From the NCBI GenBank assembly GCA_964036195.1, contig OZ038450.1, positions 12,154,701 to 12,218,700 on the forward strand: a DNA stretch of 64,000 nt, read 5' to 3'. Of this stretch, positions 1 to 12,500 are shown in pieces. The DNA comes from Sphaerolaimus hirsutus. Its lineage: Eukaryota > Nematoda > Chromadorea > Monhysterida > Sphaerolaimidae. The notes under the pieces are model-generated. The model saw nothing but the letters and a program-made list of their open reading frames with translations. It made no database searches and had not been told where the DNA came from. The position numbers and the translations under genes were made by a program. The stretch's first letter is position 1. Each line of letters begins with the position of its first letter.

Positions 1-284
1 AACTGACTGGAGGCGGTAATGGCACAGTAGGCAGCTGGCTGCGGTCACAAAACGGCAACGTCTAACGACTTATAATTGTGTTTAATAACAGTCTGAGTGC
101 CGATAACTTTATACCACTAAACCACTGAACATGCTTGATCAACTGGACCAATCTGCTTCTAATTCTAATTTTTGAAGCAAAAAATAAAATAAAAAATTCG
201 GAAAGTGTAACCCTCAACAGAAATATGGATCAAGTGATTCAGGGGTAGTTTTATATCCATTTTCAATTATGTATGCCTTGCTTT
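1..284. other. No gene or element recognised
   Basis: AT-rich sequence with no exon-like open frame, inverted repeat or RNA gene that I can see. The family A element starts at its right edge. Confidence 0.4.
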
Positions 285-307
285 TAGGGTTGAAACGGGA
301 TCCCGAT

Positions 308-2188
308 TAGCATTCGAAAAATAACCCGTGATTTATATTTTCGAAAATCACAATAAATATAAATAACCCGTAATTTATATATATTTATATTTTTTCCAAA
401 TTCTGAGTGATATATTTATATATATTTTCTAAATTTGAAAAAAAATCACTGAGAAAATCACTCATTCTTGATACATTGTGGTGCAATGATTGCGCTTTAT
501 GACTAAAACATGTAATCTGTGCAAGAGAAATTTGTGAGTGATTTTCTCCAGAAAATCTCTCTGTTCATGTACAGCATTATTGGGTTAAAATTGTATTTGA
601 AGCAGGTAAATATTGTGCCTTCACACACTAGTTTTCACCCTGATTTTTTTGAAAACTGAAATGGCCAAAAATGGTGACATGTTTCCTTCAAGTTTTCCAC
701 TACAAAGCTATTTATATACAGGGTGGCGCATGTCAGGCGCACGGTTTCAATCTGCTCTCAACAAGTCAATTTTAAATGTAAACTGTTCAAATTTGGTATG
801 GCAGCAGATAAATGCACCCCATTTAGTATGTTAAGAGCACACATTCATATAGCAAGATTTTTATGTTAGAACGTGTAGCACATTGAATGGACATTTTCCT
901 TTGGAGTTATGTGAAGGAGAAGGTCTACAGTCCACGGTTACCCAAAATGATGGACATTGAGCAGTTGAAGCATCTGATGGTCCAGCAGTTCAATGAAATT
1001 TTGCCTAGCATGTTGTGGGTGAACTGCTTAATCATTTGGGTATTGTCGTATTGCGATGATGGCGGTGGTTCTGTGGAGTGACGTTCTTTCATATGGTTTG
1101 ATGTCTGTGAAAATTTAGTGATATGAATGTGTGCTCTTAACATACTAAATGGGGTACATTTATCTACTGATATACCAAATTTCAGCACTTCTCATTAAAA
1201 ATTGACGTGTTGGGAGCAGATTGAAACTGTGCGCCTGACGTGTGCCACCCGGTATGTTCAGTTTTCACAAATGGCATGAATTATGATGGGGTGGTGTTGG
1301 CAAATCACTAGTTTGATCACAACTCAAACTCAAATAATGACAAATGGTGACATCACCATCAATTAGTTTTCATTTTGTATGTGACAAAAATGTAAACTGT
1401 TTTATTAACTTTTTATTGATGTCATCCTGCTATGAATTCTATGGTTATGTTTTAGGTATAAAGCATCTCTCTATCTTATAACATACTTTTCTGAGATAAA
1501 ACATGACTTTGAATAAAAAAATGCCAATTTGGTGTGATCAAAATTTATCTACAGTGATTGAAAGCTCAGTTTACCATTTTTGAAAACTGATGATGCTTTG
1601 TGACTTGCACCAATGTCAGCTGTTTTCAAACATGGGGAAAACTGTCACCATGGTGTCACCAGTGCCACTAGTGTCATCACAATGTTGCCAAAATGTAGCC
1701 ATGTGCCCAAAAATGAGTTTTCACAGTACATCACCATTGAAAAAGTGCTGAGCTTGAGCACCTATTTAGTCAAACGTCCATTGCCACAACCAGGCACTAA
1801 AGGTTGAGTACTAAATATTTGCAGTGCAAAATATTTTTGAAGTTTTCATTGAGGTTGAACTTTTCTGTGATATTCGCTTGATGTTTTCACTTGGCAAATA
1901 TTGTATAAATGAATACTGATTGTGGAATGATAATATATGGACTGTGGTATATTAGAGTACATTTTTTGTGCTTGCATATGGTAAATAAAGCCCAGAATAT
2001 TTCTTGAAATTGAAATAAAGCGCCAGTGATTTTTTGAGATTTTTTTTGAGCTTAGAGTTATTTTTTCAGTAATTTAATTATATTTTCTGGAGACCTAGAG
2101 TGATTTATATATATTTATATTTTTTTCAATATTGGAGTGATATATTTATATATATTTTCCAAAAAATCGGTGATTTTTTCGAATGCTA
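308..2188. mobile_element. hAT-like element N1 inserted in A1
   Basis: The inverted ends are TAGCATTCGAAAAA at 308 and TTTTTTCGAATGCTA ending at 2188. The 8-bp target duplication ATCCCGAT is exact on both sides (300-307 and 2189-2196), so the element landed in the ATCCCG repeat of A1. Subterminal AT-rich tracts (tatatttatattttt) occur at both ends. No hAT transposase frame is present. A mariner-like element is nested at 719-1252. Confidence 0.85.
719..1252 (+). mobile_element. Mariner-like element nested in N1, with transposase remnant
   Basis: The ends CAGGGTGGCGCA (719) and TGTGCCACCCGG (ending 1252) are imperfect inverted repeats flanked by TA on both sides. About 140 bp of each end are inverted copies (around 719-860 and 1110-1252). 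Between them, 887-1036 on the plus strand reads DIFLWSYVKEKVYSP followed by a LK...VQQF..I region. This resembles the C-terminal part of Tc1/mariner DDE transposases, which typically have FLWGYLK(E/D)KVY before the end. The catalytic part is absent, so this is an internally deleted derivative. The family assignment is recognition from memory. Confidence 0.65.
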
Positions 2189-2931
2189 ATCCCGATACCT
2201 CAATCCCTATCCCGAAATTTGAAAAAGCCAATCCCGATCCCGAGATTTTGAAAATCCAAATCCCGATCCCGAAAAAATGCCCCAATCCCGATCCCGGAAG
2301 ATTTTAAAGGACCATTTTGTATGCAGTTTGCAAAATTTTTGCGCGCAAGCGCGCATTTCACCACCTCCCTCTATATCTCTGTTCTGTGGGCATGGCCACC
2401 ACTACAAATGGACTCGATACCGTGCCCATTACTATAGTTTAAGATAAATACACATGCATATACATGTATGGTAGACAGTGGTGTGAATGAAAATGCCAGG
2501 CAGCCCATTGCGCAGTGCCTCAATGAATCTATAGCATTGTTTTGGATGCCAATTTAACCCAACGTTTCTGGCATCCATTGTTTTTGGTGTTTTGGGTCAT
2601 TTTGTGAAATGTCAGGAAAAAAAACCCTGAAAACCAATTTTTTAGGCCTTAATCCCGATCCCGAAAAAACGCCAATCCCGATCCGGAAATCTCAAAAAGC
2701 CAATCCCGATCCCGAAAGGCCAATCCCGAACCCGATTTCAAAATCTCAAAAAAACAATCCCGATCCCGAAAAGTCAATCCCGTTTGAACACCAGCTTTCC
2801 AAAACATTTTTCAAATAACGAATAAACCTGCTTTATGTACGCTTTCTGCTGCTGTATATAAACGGAACTTGAAATTTTTTTTGAAAACTCGAATATTTTC
2901 AAATTTCAATCCGCATGATCACCGAACACAG

Positions 2932-3336
2932 GCGCCAGCTCCTACGAGTCCGAGTCAGATGTAGACCCAGAACTCTTAGAGGAAGTGAGGCACCACGACG
3001 CTACCCGCAGACCAATCAGCGTTCAGCACCAAAACGACACCATGGCTCATGGTGCCACGGCGAATCAACTTGGTAATGACACCACAAATCGATTCGGCAA
3101 TGGCACTACGTCTGGGAATGGATTTGGAAGTAGCACAGATCACAAAAATGGCGTAAATGGTGGCAGCGGCGGGGCACAGGGACAGTGGGGGTCGGACCCT
3201 CAACCTCAACCCTACAATGGTGAATGGACTTTTGAATGTCTATTTGAAAACAACATCAAAATGACATCATCATTTTGCAGATTTCCGCGGCTTCAAATAC
3301 AACCGTCCCCCAGAGAGAGTGATCGAAGCAGACTGA
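2932..3336 (+). CDS. Last two coding exons of an unrecognised gene
   Basis: Exon 2932-3219 follows an AACACAG acceptor and ends at a GTGAAT donor. Exon 3281-3336 follows TCATTTTGCAG and reaches a TGA at 3334. The phases join (one base plus two), leaving a 61-bp intron. The encoded C-terminus starts with an acidic stretch (ESESDVDPELLEEV), continues with a Gly/Asn/Ser/Thr-rich low-complexity region, and ends FKYNRPPERVIEAD. It looks disordered, perhaps a cytoplasmic tail. I do not recognise the family. Upstream exons lie left of the window or inside the transposon-filled 5' flank. Composition and codon use are clearly exon-like against the AT-rich surroundings. Confidence 0.6.
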
Positions 3337-3748
3337 TCGATAAAATATTTTACCATTTGTAAAAATGTCATGCTTGCTTGGTACGCTAAAATGTGGCGCA
3401 GACTTGTTACCATTTTCTCATTCTATATCCCAAAGAGTCCTTAGCCAGAACTCTCTCTGCAAGTAAGCTCGCTATACAAGTAGTAGCGGCCTGGAGGTAA
3501 AAATATATGACCGCTCTGCAAGTGTGCACACTAGCTAGTATAGCAAAAGTAGAAAAAATTGAGAAAATATAATTAAATATAATCTCAGAACATCTCTCAG
3601 AATGAAAATGAAATAAAATCTAACTGAAGCAATTAAAAATTTGGCAGATTTGTATTTTTTAATATCAGATCTTTTTTTAAAGATACAAAACATCATATTT
3701 ATTTACATTTTCATAAGATTTTTCAACTATGAGAACAAAATTAAAATA
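3337..3748. other. 3' flank of the 2932-3336 gene; fragment of AAATCTC repeat
   Basis: Around 3540-3640 there is a short tract of TCTCAGAA/AAATATAAT units like the body of the element at 6797-7019. Nothing else is recognised. Confidence 0.35.
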
Positions 3749-4949
3749 TTAGGTTGTAAACTAATGAAGTGTCTTTTTCCGCCATCTCATACAAATATAC
3801 ATTTGTGCTTTCCATTGTGTTGTACGTTGACCGATTTTGATGCCATTTGAGTATGTTGGGGTTTGGGGTCTGGGCTATGATGAAATGTTTTTGTTTGCTC
3901 AAATAATCCCCCAGTCCCGAGATAAGGGGGGTCTATAAAAAGGTGGTCATTTTACGTGGCCAATATGCACATTGACTTTGAAGCTTAAAAACTCAGCCAT
4001 TTCTTGGCCGATTCGGATCGTTCAACACTTAAAATAACCAGGACAATCCGCAGATTCAATTTTTGTGGTCGAGTTAGTGATGTCTTAATCCCGTATGCCG
4101 ATTTGACCCGGTTTTTGAACATGAAAAATAATCGTAATTATAATTTCTCAAGACGATTTTTTTGAAGTTGCTATCATATACTATAGACAAAAAGAACAAA
4201 TCTGGCCCAAAAATTATTTCAATAGCTCCCTCCAGTCAAAAGTTATATCACTTTAAACATTCGCCTCCCAACAATAAATAGAAAAATCTGCATTACGAGC
4301 AAATGCATGTCACTTCAGAAATCCATATCTCGGCCATTTCTCAGCCAATTTCCACCAATGAACACTTAAAATGATCAGAAAAACCTGTAAGTTTCATTTT
4401 TATGCTCAGGTTATCTGTATTCATCGTTCTTGATTAGTTATTTTTATGTATGGGGAGGCGGAAGTTTAAAGTTCTATTACTTTTGATTGGAAAGAGATAT
4501 TGAAATAATTTTTTTGGTATATGAATCCCCATTGTTTAAAGTATATGATAGCATGTTTAGAAAAATTTATTTTTGGTGTTTAAAAACTGGGTCAAATCGG
4601 CATACGTAATTTAGACATCACTAATCCGACAACAAAAATGGAATCTACTGGTTGTGCTGATCAGTTTAAGTGTCGAACGATCCAAATTGGCCCAGAAATG
4701 GCTGAGTGAGTAAGGTTCAAAGTGAATGTGTAGATCGGCCATGCAAAATGACCATCTCGACCAAAATGACCAAAATCTCGGGACTGGGGGATTATTCGAG
4801 GAAATCAAAAAATTTCTTCATAGCCCAGACCCCAAACCCCAACATACTCAAATGGCATCAAAATCGGCCAACGTACAAAAGAATGTGGGATGCACAAATG
4901 TATATTTGTATGAAATCGAAAAAAGACACTTCATTAGTTTACAACCTAA
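3749..4949. mobile_element. Family J long palindrome with TA duplication, copy J1
   Basis: The ends TTAGGTTGTAAACTAATGAA (3749) and the inverse ending CAACCTAA (4949) are each flanked by TA. The two halves are diverged inverted copies: the 'gtatgttggggtttggggtc' segment at 3852 reappears inverted near 4825, and the 'gagataaggggggtct' segment appears on both sides. No coding sequence is present. Other copies are at 37507 and 55491. Confidence 0.75.
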
Positions 4950-5168
4950 TACACTATTCTCATTAGCATTCTCTTATTTTTTTCACATAGATTTATCTAC
5001 GGTATGTGATTATATTTTTGTTTTCAGAAGATTTTCTGAGATTATGTTTACTCAAAATCACACATTTATAGGGTTGTGCACTTGCAGAGCAGTCGTGCTT
5101 ACTTGCGGGCCGCTACTTCTTGTGCAAGATTTTAACTAAATCAAACATAAATAAATTATTCTCCATGG

Positions 5169-5669
5169 CAGAGTTGGAAAAACGTATTGACGTTTACCCG
5201 AAATACCCGGTTATTTGGGTATTTATATTTACGTTTACTTTTACGTTTTCAAAAATTACCATTACGTTTTGTTACGTTTTCCTGGTACAATTACCCGGAT
5301 ACCAGAGAAAACGTAAAAATCGCATGGAAAATGCACAAAAACAGTGAATTTTTCAACTTTTTCTGATACAATAAGTACAATTTATGTTTTTGGCCAATTA
5401 GCATCTTAATTGTTTGATAAATAACATAGGTAAGCGAGAATGTGATCGTATTAGCAGAGGAATCCTTGAAACAGGAAAAACAAAAGTGTTTTCAATGCAC
5501 TTGATCATGGGTGGTGCACTTAAAAGGAATTTTTACGTTTACGTTTTTTTACGTTTACCCGGGTATTTGAGAAGTATTTTACGTTTTCAGTATTAATACT
5601 CACAATTTAGAAAAGGTATTTACGTTTACGATTACGTTTTCCAGAAATACCAGTATTTGTACAACTCTG
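5169..5669. mobile_element. Family M (ACGTTT-body) hAT-like MITE, copy M1
   Basis: The ends are CAGAGTTG (5169) and CAACTCTG (ending 5669), with an exact 8-bp duplication CTCCATGG at 5161-5168 and 5670-5677. Both halves are dominated by TTTACGTTTACG units and their near-inverse. Non-coding. Confidence 0.85.
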
Positions 5670-5868
5670 CTCCATGGCGGCGCAGGTTACACGCGCACAT
5701 GTTATGTTTTACGTAGCCACGCAGCAACACAAAACGAATTTACCCCATTTTACAAAAAATAAAAACGCTTTATATTACCTGAACCCGATATATGCATCTG
5801 AAAATTTCATACGTAAATACCAAAACCTGAAACCGATAAAGCAATTTTTTGGAACCGATACCAATTAC

Positions 5869-6415
5869 CATAGTTGTTAAAACGTATTTACGTTTACTCG
5901 ATAAATACGTATACTCGCTCACTGCGTAAATACGTTTACGTTTCCTTCCAAAAAAATACCGGTGCTCACTTACTCCGTACTTTTTGAAAGTTCGCGAGTA
6001 CAGAAAACTATTACGAGTACGAGTACAGTATTTTAAGGGGACAGAAAATGTCATTTTGCCAGACAGAAAGTGACAAACATAGGACATTTTCCTAAGAAAT
6101 ACTTATCAGCAGAGAAAAACACACATCATTGATGTATTTATTTCAAAGTGAAAACAATAAAAAAACATCAATTTTTTCGTTATTTTTGTGAGAAAATACC
6201 CACTTTTACGCTTTCTGTGAGAAAAAATAAAATTTTTACGTTTTCCATAGAAAAAATACCCATTTTTACGTTTTCTCTGGAAAAAAGTATTTTACTCACC
6301 TTTTACGCAGCGTAAAGGTAAAAATAAAATACTTTACGTTTTCTGTACTCATGCGTAAGTAAAACAAAAATATTTAACGTTACTTTAAAAAAGTTCAGTT
6401 CTTGTAACAACTGTG
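5869..6415. mobile_element. Family M-like element, copy M2 (degenerate)
   Basis: The ends CATAGTTGTTAAAACG and GTAACAACTGTG resemble the M1 termini. The body is again TTTACGTTT-rich (tacgttttctgt, aaatacgtttacg). Flanks CCAATTAC and CCCAAACC agree only partly, so the duplication is uncertain. Confidence 0.55.
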
Positions 6416-6541
6416 CCCAAACCCCCGACGATATCTTGTTGGACCCAATATTAACCTGATCCAAACCCAAAAATTTTGAAAATCGGGGAGCTTAAAAATT
6501 TATTTTATCCAACCCTAATGTCGTGACCCTCACAAACAAAC

Positions 6542-9500
6542 CTAATGTCGTTCTCTATCGAAGCGACCACCAAATTTCCCGGAATGTCTAGATAGCAGGG
6601 GCCCTGCCTGCCATAGGTGCTCATGCGGACAGCTTTCTCCACTAGCAGTGGTATAGAATTGAGAGAGGTGAATCGAGCGGAATATTTGCAGTATGGTGCG
6701 CATGCAGCGACCTGCGCAGAAGTGCGACAGTGAGATTTATGAGTGTTAGAGAAGCGCGTGATGTTTGGCGTCAAATCACAATGCCTGCATTACAGTTAGC
6801 ATTGAAAAAAAATCGTAAATTTTTAGAAAATAAAATTTAATATAATCTCAGAAGATCTCTCAAAAAACCTGGGGAAAATATAAATATCTCAGAAAATCTC
6901 TCAAAAAGAAAATATAATAAAATCTCTCTAGAAAATCGTGAAAAAGTATAAATCTCAGAAAATCTTTTATTTTCTAAGATTTTTTAAATATAAATCTCCC
7001 AGAGATTTTTTCAATGTTATACAGTCAAGGCGTTAAAAACAGTGGCGCCAACTAACTTAGCATAGTGTATGTAACTCAATATGTGTAAATAATGGGTGGA
7101 AATTCAGCACGCAGGAAATCCTTTTGACAAAAAATCGTTAAACTTTCTCGCTTAAGTCGTGCCATGTTTTACAACACTTATTTTACCACCACGCAAAGCG
7201 TATACCACAACTAGGGTGTCAAAAAGTTTTTTTAACGGAAAACGGAAACGGAAACGGAAAAAATTTTTCAGCGGCCGGAAAACGGAACGGAAAACGGAAA
7301 AAAATTTGCACTTGGCGGAAAACGGAAACGGAAACGGAAAAAAAATTTCAGCGGCCGGAAAACGGAAAAAGAGGCCGGAAAAACGGAAACGGAAAAATCA
7401 AATTTGCATGGAAATGGAAAAACTTGCTGAAATTTTGCTGGAAAATGGATCAAATTTGCTGAAATTTTGCTGGAAGTGGAAAAAATTTGCAATAATTTTG
7501 CTGGAAACAGAAATTTTTTACATCATTGACAATCTGCATGAATTTTTACCTGTTTGGCTGATCAGAAAACAGAAAGTTGAGCCAGAAAAAGGTAAAATGA
7601 GGCGGAAAAATGGAAAAAAGGCAGAAAAACTGGAAATTGAGGCGGAAAACGGAAAAAGGCGGAAAAACTGAAAATTTAGCCGGAAAACGGAAAATGAGCC
7701 GGAAAAACGGAAACGGAAAAAAATGTTGCCGGAAAACGGAACAGAAAACGGAAAAAAAATTTCAGCAGCCGGAAAACGGAACGAAAAACGGAAAAAATTT
7801 GCCTGCGGAAAACGGAAACGGAAAACGGAAAACGGAAATTTGACACCCTAACCACAACCATAAAGTTTACAAACCTGGGGCCATTCCTGGAATGCACCTC
7901 TAGACTCTTGATCAACGTCGCTGGAGCCTCCAATGAGAATCATTGGCCTGTGCACAAAACATGATGGCCACCTCCACACCAAATGCCCATAAACACACTG
8001 AACGGACAGAACGCTATACAATGAATGCTACCATATTTTGACGAATAAGGTTACGTGAAAAAGATCGCACCAGATTCACCCTAAGTGGGAGCAACGTGAC
8101 CTGGTGAAATTTTTGTGTCTGTTCGTTCATCCAAATGGGATATGGTAGATATCATTGAAAGGCGTACCTTCAGTAGACTACACATAAAACACATACCAGT
8201 TATTGGCAGCGGCATTGGCCAGTCCACCCAGCGCGTGCAGCACACCGGGCCCACTGACGGCTAGACACACGGCTGGCCTGCGCACAAATGGCGATTGCGA
8301 AAATTCAACCATGACACAGAAGAAATCGTGATCTTACATAGTGATGGAAAATAAGAGATGGCGCCAGAGTAAATAAGTGCATATGATACCCTGTGTGTGC
8401 TAAAAATGTTGCTATAACACTGTATTGCACACATTCACATTTTTATTCACATTCTCTAGGAAGCAATCAGCACAAAAAGGAAAGCAGCAGCAAGTTTTTT
8501 TGCATAAATTCACACACGCGCACATTCACCTAAAAAGCAATGGAAATTGTCATTTGACAAAACGTCTGCTGAATCATTGGATGAAACATTTCCATCCACT
8601 GGGACCACTTCGTTCATTTTTCCAGTGAATCTCGATTATCCACGGACACTTTTTTAAATTTTTTTGCCGTTTACCCAGCCTTCACCTTGAAACCCTGCTG
8701 GCGCCATTTTGGCGCCCTTTTAGGGCAGGGCGCCATACAGAAAGTTGGCGCCAGGCGCCACAGAAAAAAGGGCGCCAAGCGCGCCATGGCGCCGCGCCCT
8801 CAGATGGCGCCAGAGCCATTTCATCACTAATCTTACAGCCACGATTTTGCAAGGGAATAGATCTTCCTATATAATAAACAGACTGCTTTGCACTGAATTT
8901 TACCGTATCTCAAGTGAATAGTGACGTCTTACTCCTTCCTTCATTTGTAGTCGAGCAAAAGAAGTTAGCACCCTCACCACTCTCATTAGTGGAAAGCATG
9001 AACTACCCAATGATGAAAAGCGCTATGGCGCTTTTGGCGCCACACCCATGCAAAGTGCAATGGCTTTTGACGCTCTTTTTCGTGGCGCCAGGAACAAAAC
9101 GCTTGCCGTCCACACCATTGACGCAGAAAAACGCCATAGCGCTTTTTCCATCACGACCAAGAACCCTCAACACAACCAATCATAATCCACGCCATCAAAC
9201 CTGCCGCTGAGGTAGCCCATCACCTGCGCAGCATAAGCAGCGCTCTGCTCGTTGCGCATGGCCACGTAGTGCACGCCGGCCTGCTGCAGCGCGAAGCCCA
9301 CCTCGATGATGGGGAAGCCCACGATGCCGAAGGCGAACTGCACGCCCTGCGCCGGCGAGGGGCCAAGCACACTAGTTGATATCGCAAATTCGTGTCAACT
9401 GAATGTCAACTAACAACTAGTGATGGAATGGCGCCCTTTAAGCGGGAATTAGAGCTCAGCGTCGATTCGACGTGAAATGACGACGTGAAATGATGTCGTG

Positions 9501-12500
9501 AAATTAATTACACGAGTGTGGATCATGCTACGGGTCTACAATTTTCTAAGGATAATACATGAATCAATACCTTAATCGTGTCCAATACTGAGTGTTATCA
9601 GCCACAACTAGAGCGAATTGAAAAATTCAATTTTTATCATTTCACGTCATCATAATTTCACGTCACAGTGTCAGGGAACAACTTGACATTTCACGTCAGA
9701 CTATTGCAAGCAATAGTCTGACGTGAAATGTCAAGTTGTTCCCTGACGTAAAATGATGACGTGGAATGATAAAAATTGAATTTTTCAATTCGCTCTAGTT
9801 GTGGCTGATAACACTCCGTATTGGACACAGTTAAGGTATTGATTCATATATTACCCTTAGAAAATTGTAGACCCGTAGCATGATCCACACTCGTGTAATT
9901 AATTTCACGACATCATTCACGAATCGACGCTGAGCTCTAATTCCCGCTTTAATGGCGCCAAAGGGCGCGATTTTCTCTGGCGCCATCTGGCACCTGAATT
10001 TCGAATTATTTCGAATGGCGCCATTTTTGCTGGCGCCAATTTGGCGCCCGGCGCCATTGTTTTGGATGGCGCCAGAAATGGCGTCAAGATGCCGTGATAA
10101 GAGCATTTATTTTTTCACTTTCAAGTAGTGTATTTACTAAATGATACCATTCGTGCAGTATTTAGCATACCGTATTTGCTTCAATAATTCCCCTGGCCAC
10201 GGGGAAATATTTTATCCCACTTTTTTACTGTTGAACTATTCAAGGGGGAATTTTAATTTCATCATAAATTTCAAGCATGTTACTACCTATTAATTTCACA
10301 AAGTTTTCAGTTTAACAATTCTCAAATTACAAAAAAGCAGTTCCAAATGTTAACAATAAAGTGTCAAATTTTCAGCCCCTGCTCCCAACGTATATGTAAA
10401 AAATTGGGCGTCTTCAAAATTCGTCTCGGACAGAACAAAACTGTTTTGGGGAGGGAAATGGACTTGTCGACTTCTTGCACGCGACATTTTTGTTCCCGCC
10501 CGCGTTGCGCCTGCCTTATGGGAAATTTATGGACTTGTCGACTTCCTGCCCAAATTTTTTGCATTTTTCCCAAAAATGTCAAATTTGGCACTTTGTCATA
10601 TGGCCATGAGTAGTGATGGAAAAAGCGCCAGGACTTTGGCGCCAAGCGCGCCATGGCGCTTTTCCGAACCCCATCGCCAAGCGCAGATGGCGCCAGAGCA
10701 AAATGGCGCCAAGCGCCAAAAGCGCCATGGCGCTTTTCTAGGCCACGGCGCCAAGCGCCAATGGCGCCAGAGGATATTGGCGCCAAGCGCCAGCGCCAAA
10801 ATTTTTTTTGCTTCTCATTTATGCAGCCATGCCGATGCACTGCTAATTATTTGTTTTTGGCGCAAGATACAAGTCAACTGCGGTCACTTTTGTTCTTTTT
10901 GTCTTGATATTTTGCAGCTGGGTGTTTGCAGCTGTTAAATATAGCACACCATCTGTAAAAAGTGCTAAGATTTTTTAGGTGTTTTTTAAAATTACTTGGA
11001 ATTGAGTTGTTTTTCCCCAAAAATAATTTTCAAATGAAGTTTTCAATATTTTTTTGGAATACTTTCGAGTTTTGCTAGTCACTTTTGAACATAGGATTTT
11101 GAGGTTTCAAATTTTGGATTACCATGGAATGGCTTCAGAAAGTGATTCCACACGCTGTAAAATCAAGTGTCAAATGTCAAGAAGTAAATGTGGTGTAAAA
11201 TGTCAATCAAAATAAAAGATTTTGATTGAACTTTTGACATTTCGCATGACACTTTACAAAGTTGTATTTATGAAATATTGGATGATGTTTATCACACTAC
11301 TATCAAATACTTCACACTTTTCAGGGTCCTTTGACCCTGCTCGAACAAAACTGCAAGGAACGAGCTCAGTATAGCGATTGAGCTAAAACCTATGTGACTA
11401 TTCATCGGACTCGTATCACTATTCACAAAGTCTTACATATTTCTGATTAGATGGGACAAATGGTTGGACAAATGGGAATACCCATGCAATCACAAGGAAA
11501 TTGTTTATGAAATAATCAAGAATAGGGTATATTGATCTGGGAATACACTGACAGTAGCACATATACTTATGTAAATTATACTTAACAGGTCTTTCTGCAA
11601 AAAAAATGATGAATTTTGAGTAAACTTCTTGGCGCTTTTTAAAACACTAGCGCCAAGCGCCAATGGCGCCACGGCATCATAGCGCCAAGCGCCAAAAGCG
11701 CCATGGCGCTTTTCCAAACCCCAGCGCCAAGCGCCAATGGCGCCACAGCAAAAAGGCGCCAAGCGCCAAAAGCGCCATGGCGCTTTTTGCTTTGGCGCTA
11801 GCGCCAGGCGCCAGCGCCATGGCGCTTTTCCATCACTAACCATGAGGTCAAAAAATTTATTGAAAATTATGAAAAATGTGTGCGAGTATCCCCAGATGAC
11901 GCTTCCGGACCCAACTCAAAATTTTGGACTTGTCGACTTTTAGAATTGGACGCCTCATTTATATTGCTTTCAATATAAGATGCAGTACCTGTGGCGTGTT
12001 ACCTCTAGGAAAATGGTCAGACACATTGGTCTTCTAAAAGTGCCTTCTGCGATGATATACTGTTGGGATATTGACTTTGTTTGTTGGCGCCATTCTTTCT
12101 GGCGCCCAGCGCCATTTTCTTGAATGGCGCCGTGGCGCTATTTTCTCTGGCGCCCGGCGCCATGTTTTAGAATGGCGCCATGGCGCCATTTTTCCTGGCG
12201 CTTTTCCATCACTACCAACAACTTAAAAACAGGAATTTTTTGACGGATCACACTTAACAGAATCGTAAGTATCACGATATAAAATCCACTATGCTTATCA
12301 CACAATTAGCCTTAATTTTGTTGACAGTAATTGCGTGGGCCCAAAGGAATTACTATTATACATTTTTTGAGAAGATCGTGCAATACTCGATATTAGACGA
12401 GTTGAACAATGAAGATTGGTTGAGTTTCAGAGAAGTTACCTATCGCATTTTTCCGAGAAGTTTCCGGGGCAACAGCAACGACAAGACGAGCCTGTGCCAT

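Larger units (their letters stand above)
285..2793. mobile_element. Family A (ATCCCG-body) hAT-like element, interrupted copy A1
   Basis: The left end TAGGGTTGAAACGGGAT (285) and the degenerate right end ATCCCGTTTGAAC (2777-2789) match the perfect inverted ends of the other family A copies. The body left of the right end is built from ATCCCGATCCCGA units. A second element (308-2188) is inserted just inside the left end. The outer flanks CTTGCTTT and CCAGCTTT agree at 6 of 8 bases, as expected for an old 8-bp target duplication. Confidence 0.75.
9418..12214. mobile_element. Large family D element (outer copy)
   Basis: It starts TAGTGATGGAATGGCGCC and ends GGCGCTTTTCCATCACTA. Flanks CTAACAAC (9410-9417) and CCAACAAC (12215-12222) match at 7 of 8. 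It contains a 530-bp palindrome (9431-9960) and another complete family D copy (10611-11838). No coding sequence. Confidence 0.75.
9360..12344. mobile_element. Family P (TTGACA inverted-repeat) element split by a family D element
   Basis: The left fragment (CACTAGTTGATATCGC and GTGTCAACTGAATGTCAAC) and the right fragment ending GCGTGGGCCCAA (12344) match the two halves of intact P copies at 13604 and 17072. The D element 9418-12214 separates them, with flanks CTAACAAC and CCAACAAC. The left end is about 12 bp from the HACL1 exon 2 acceptor. Confidence 0.6.

Noticed and set aside
7159-7671. 170-codon plus frame rich in Lys/Arg/Glu
   Set aside because: It is translation of the GGAAAC/GGAAAA array of family L, with exact MITE ends and duplication around it.
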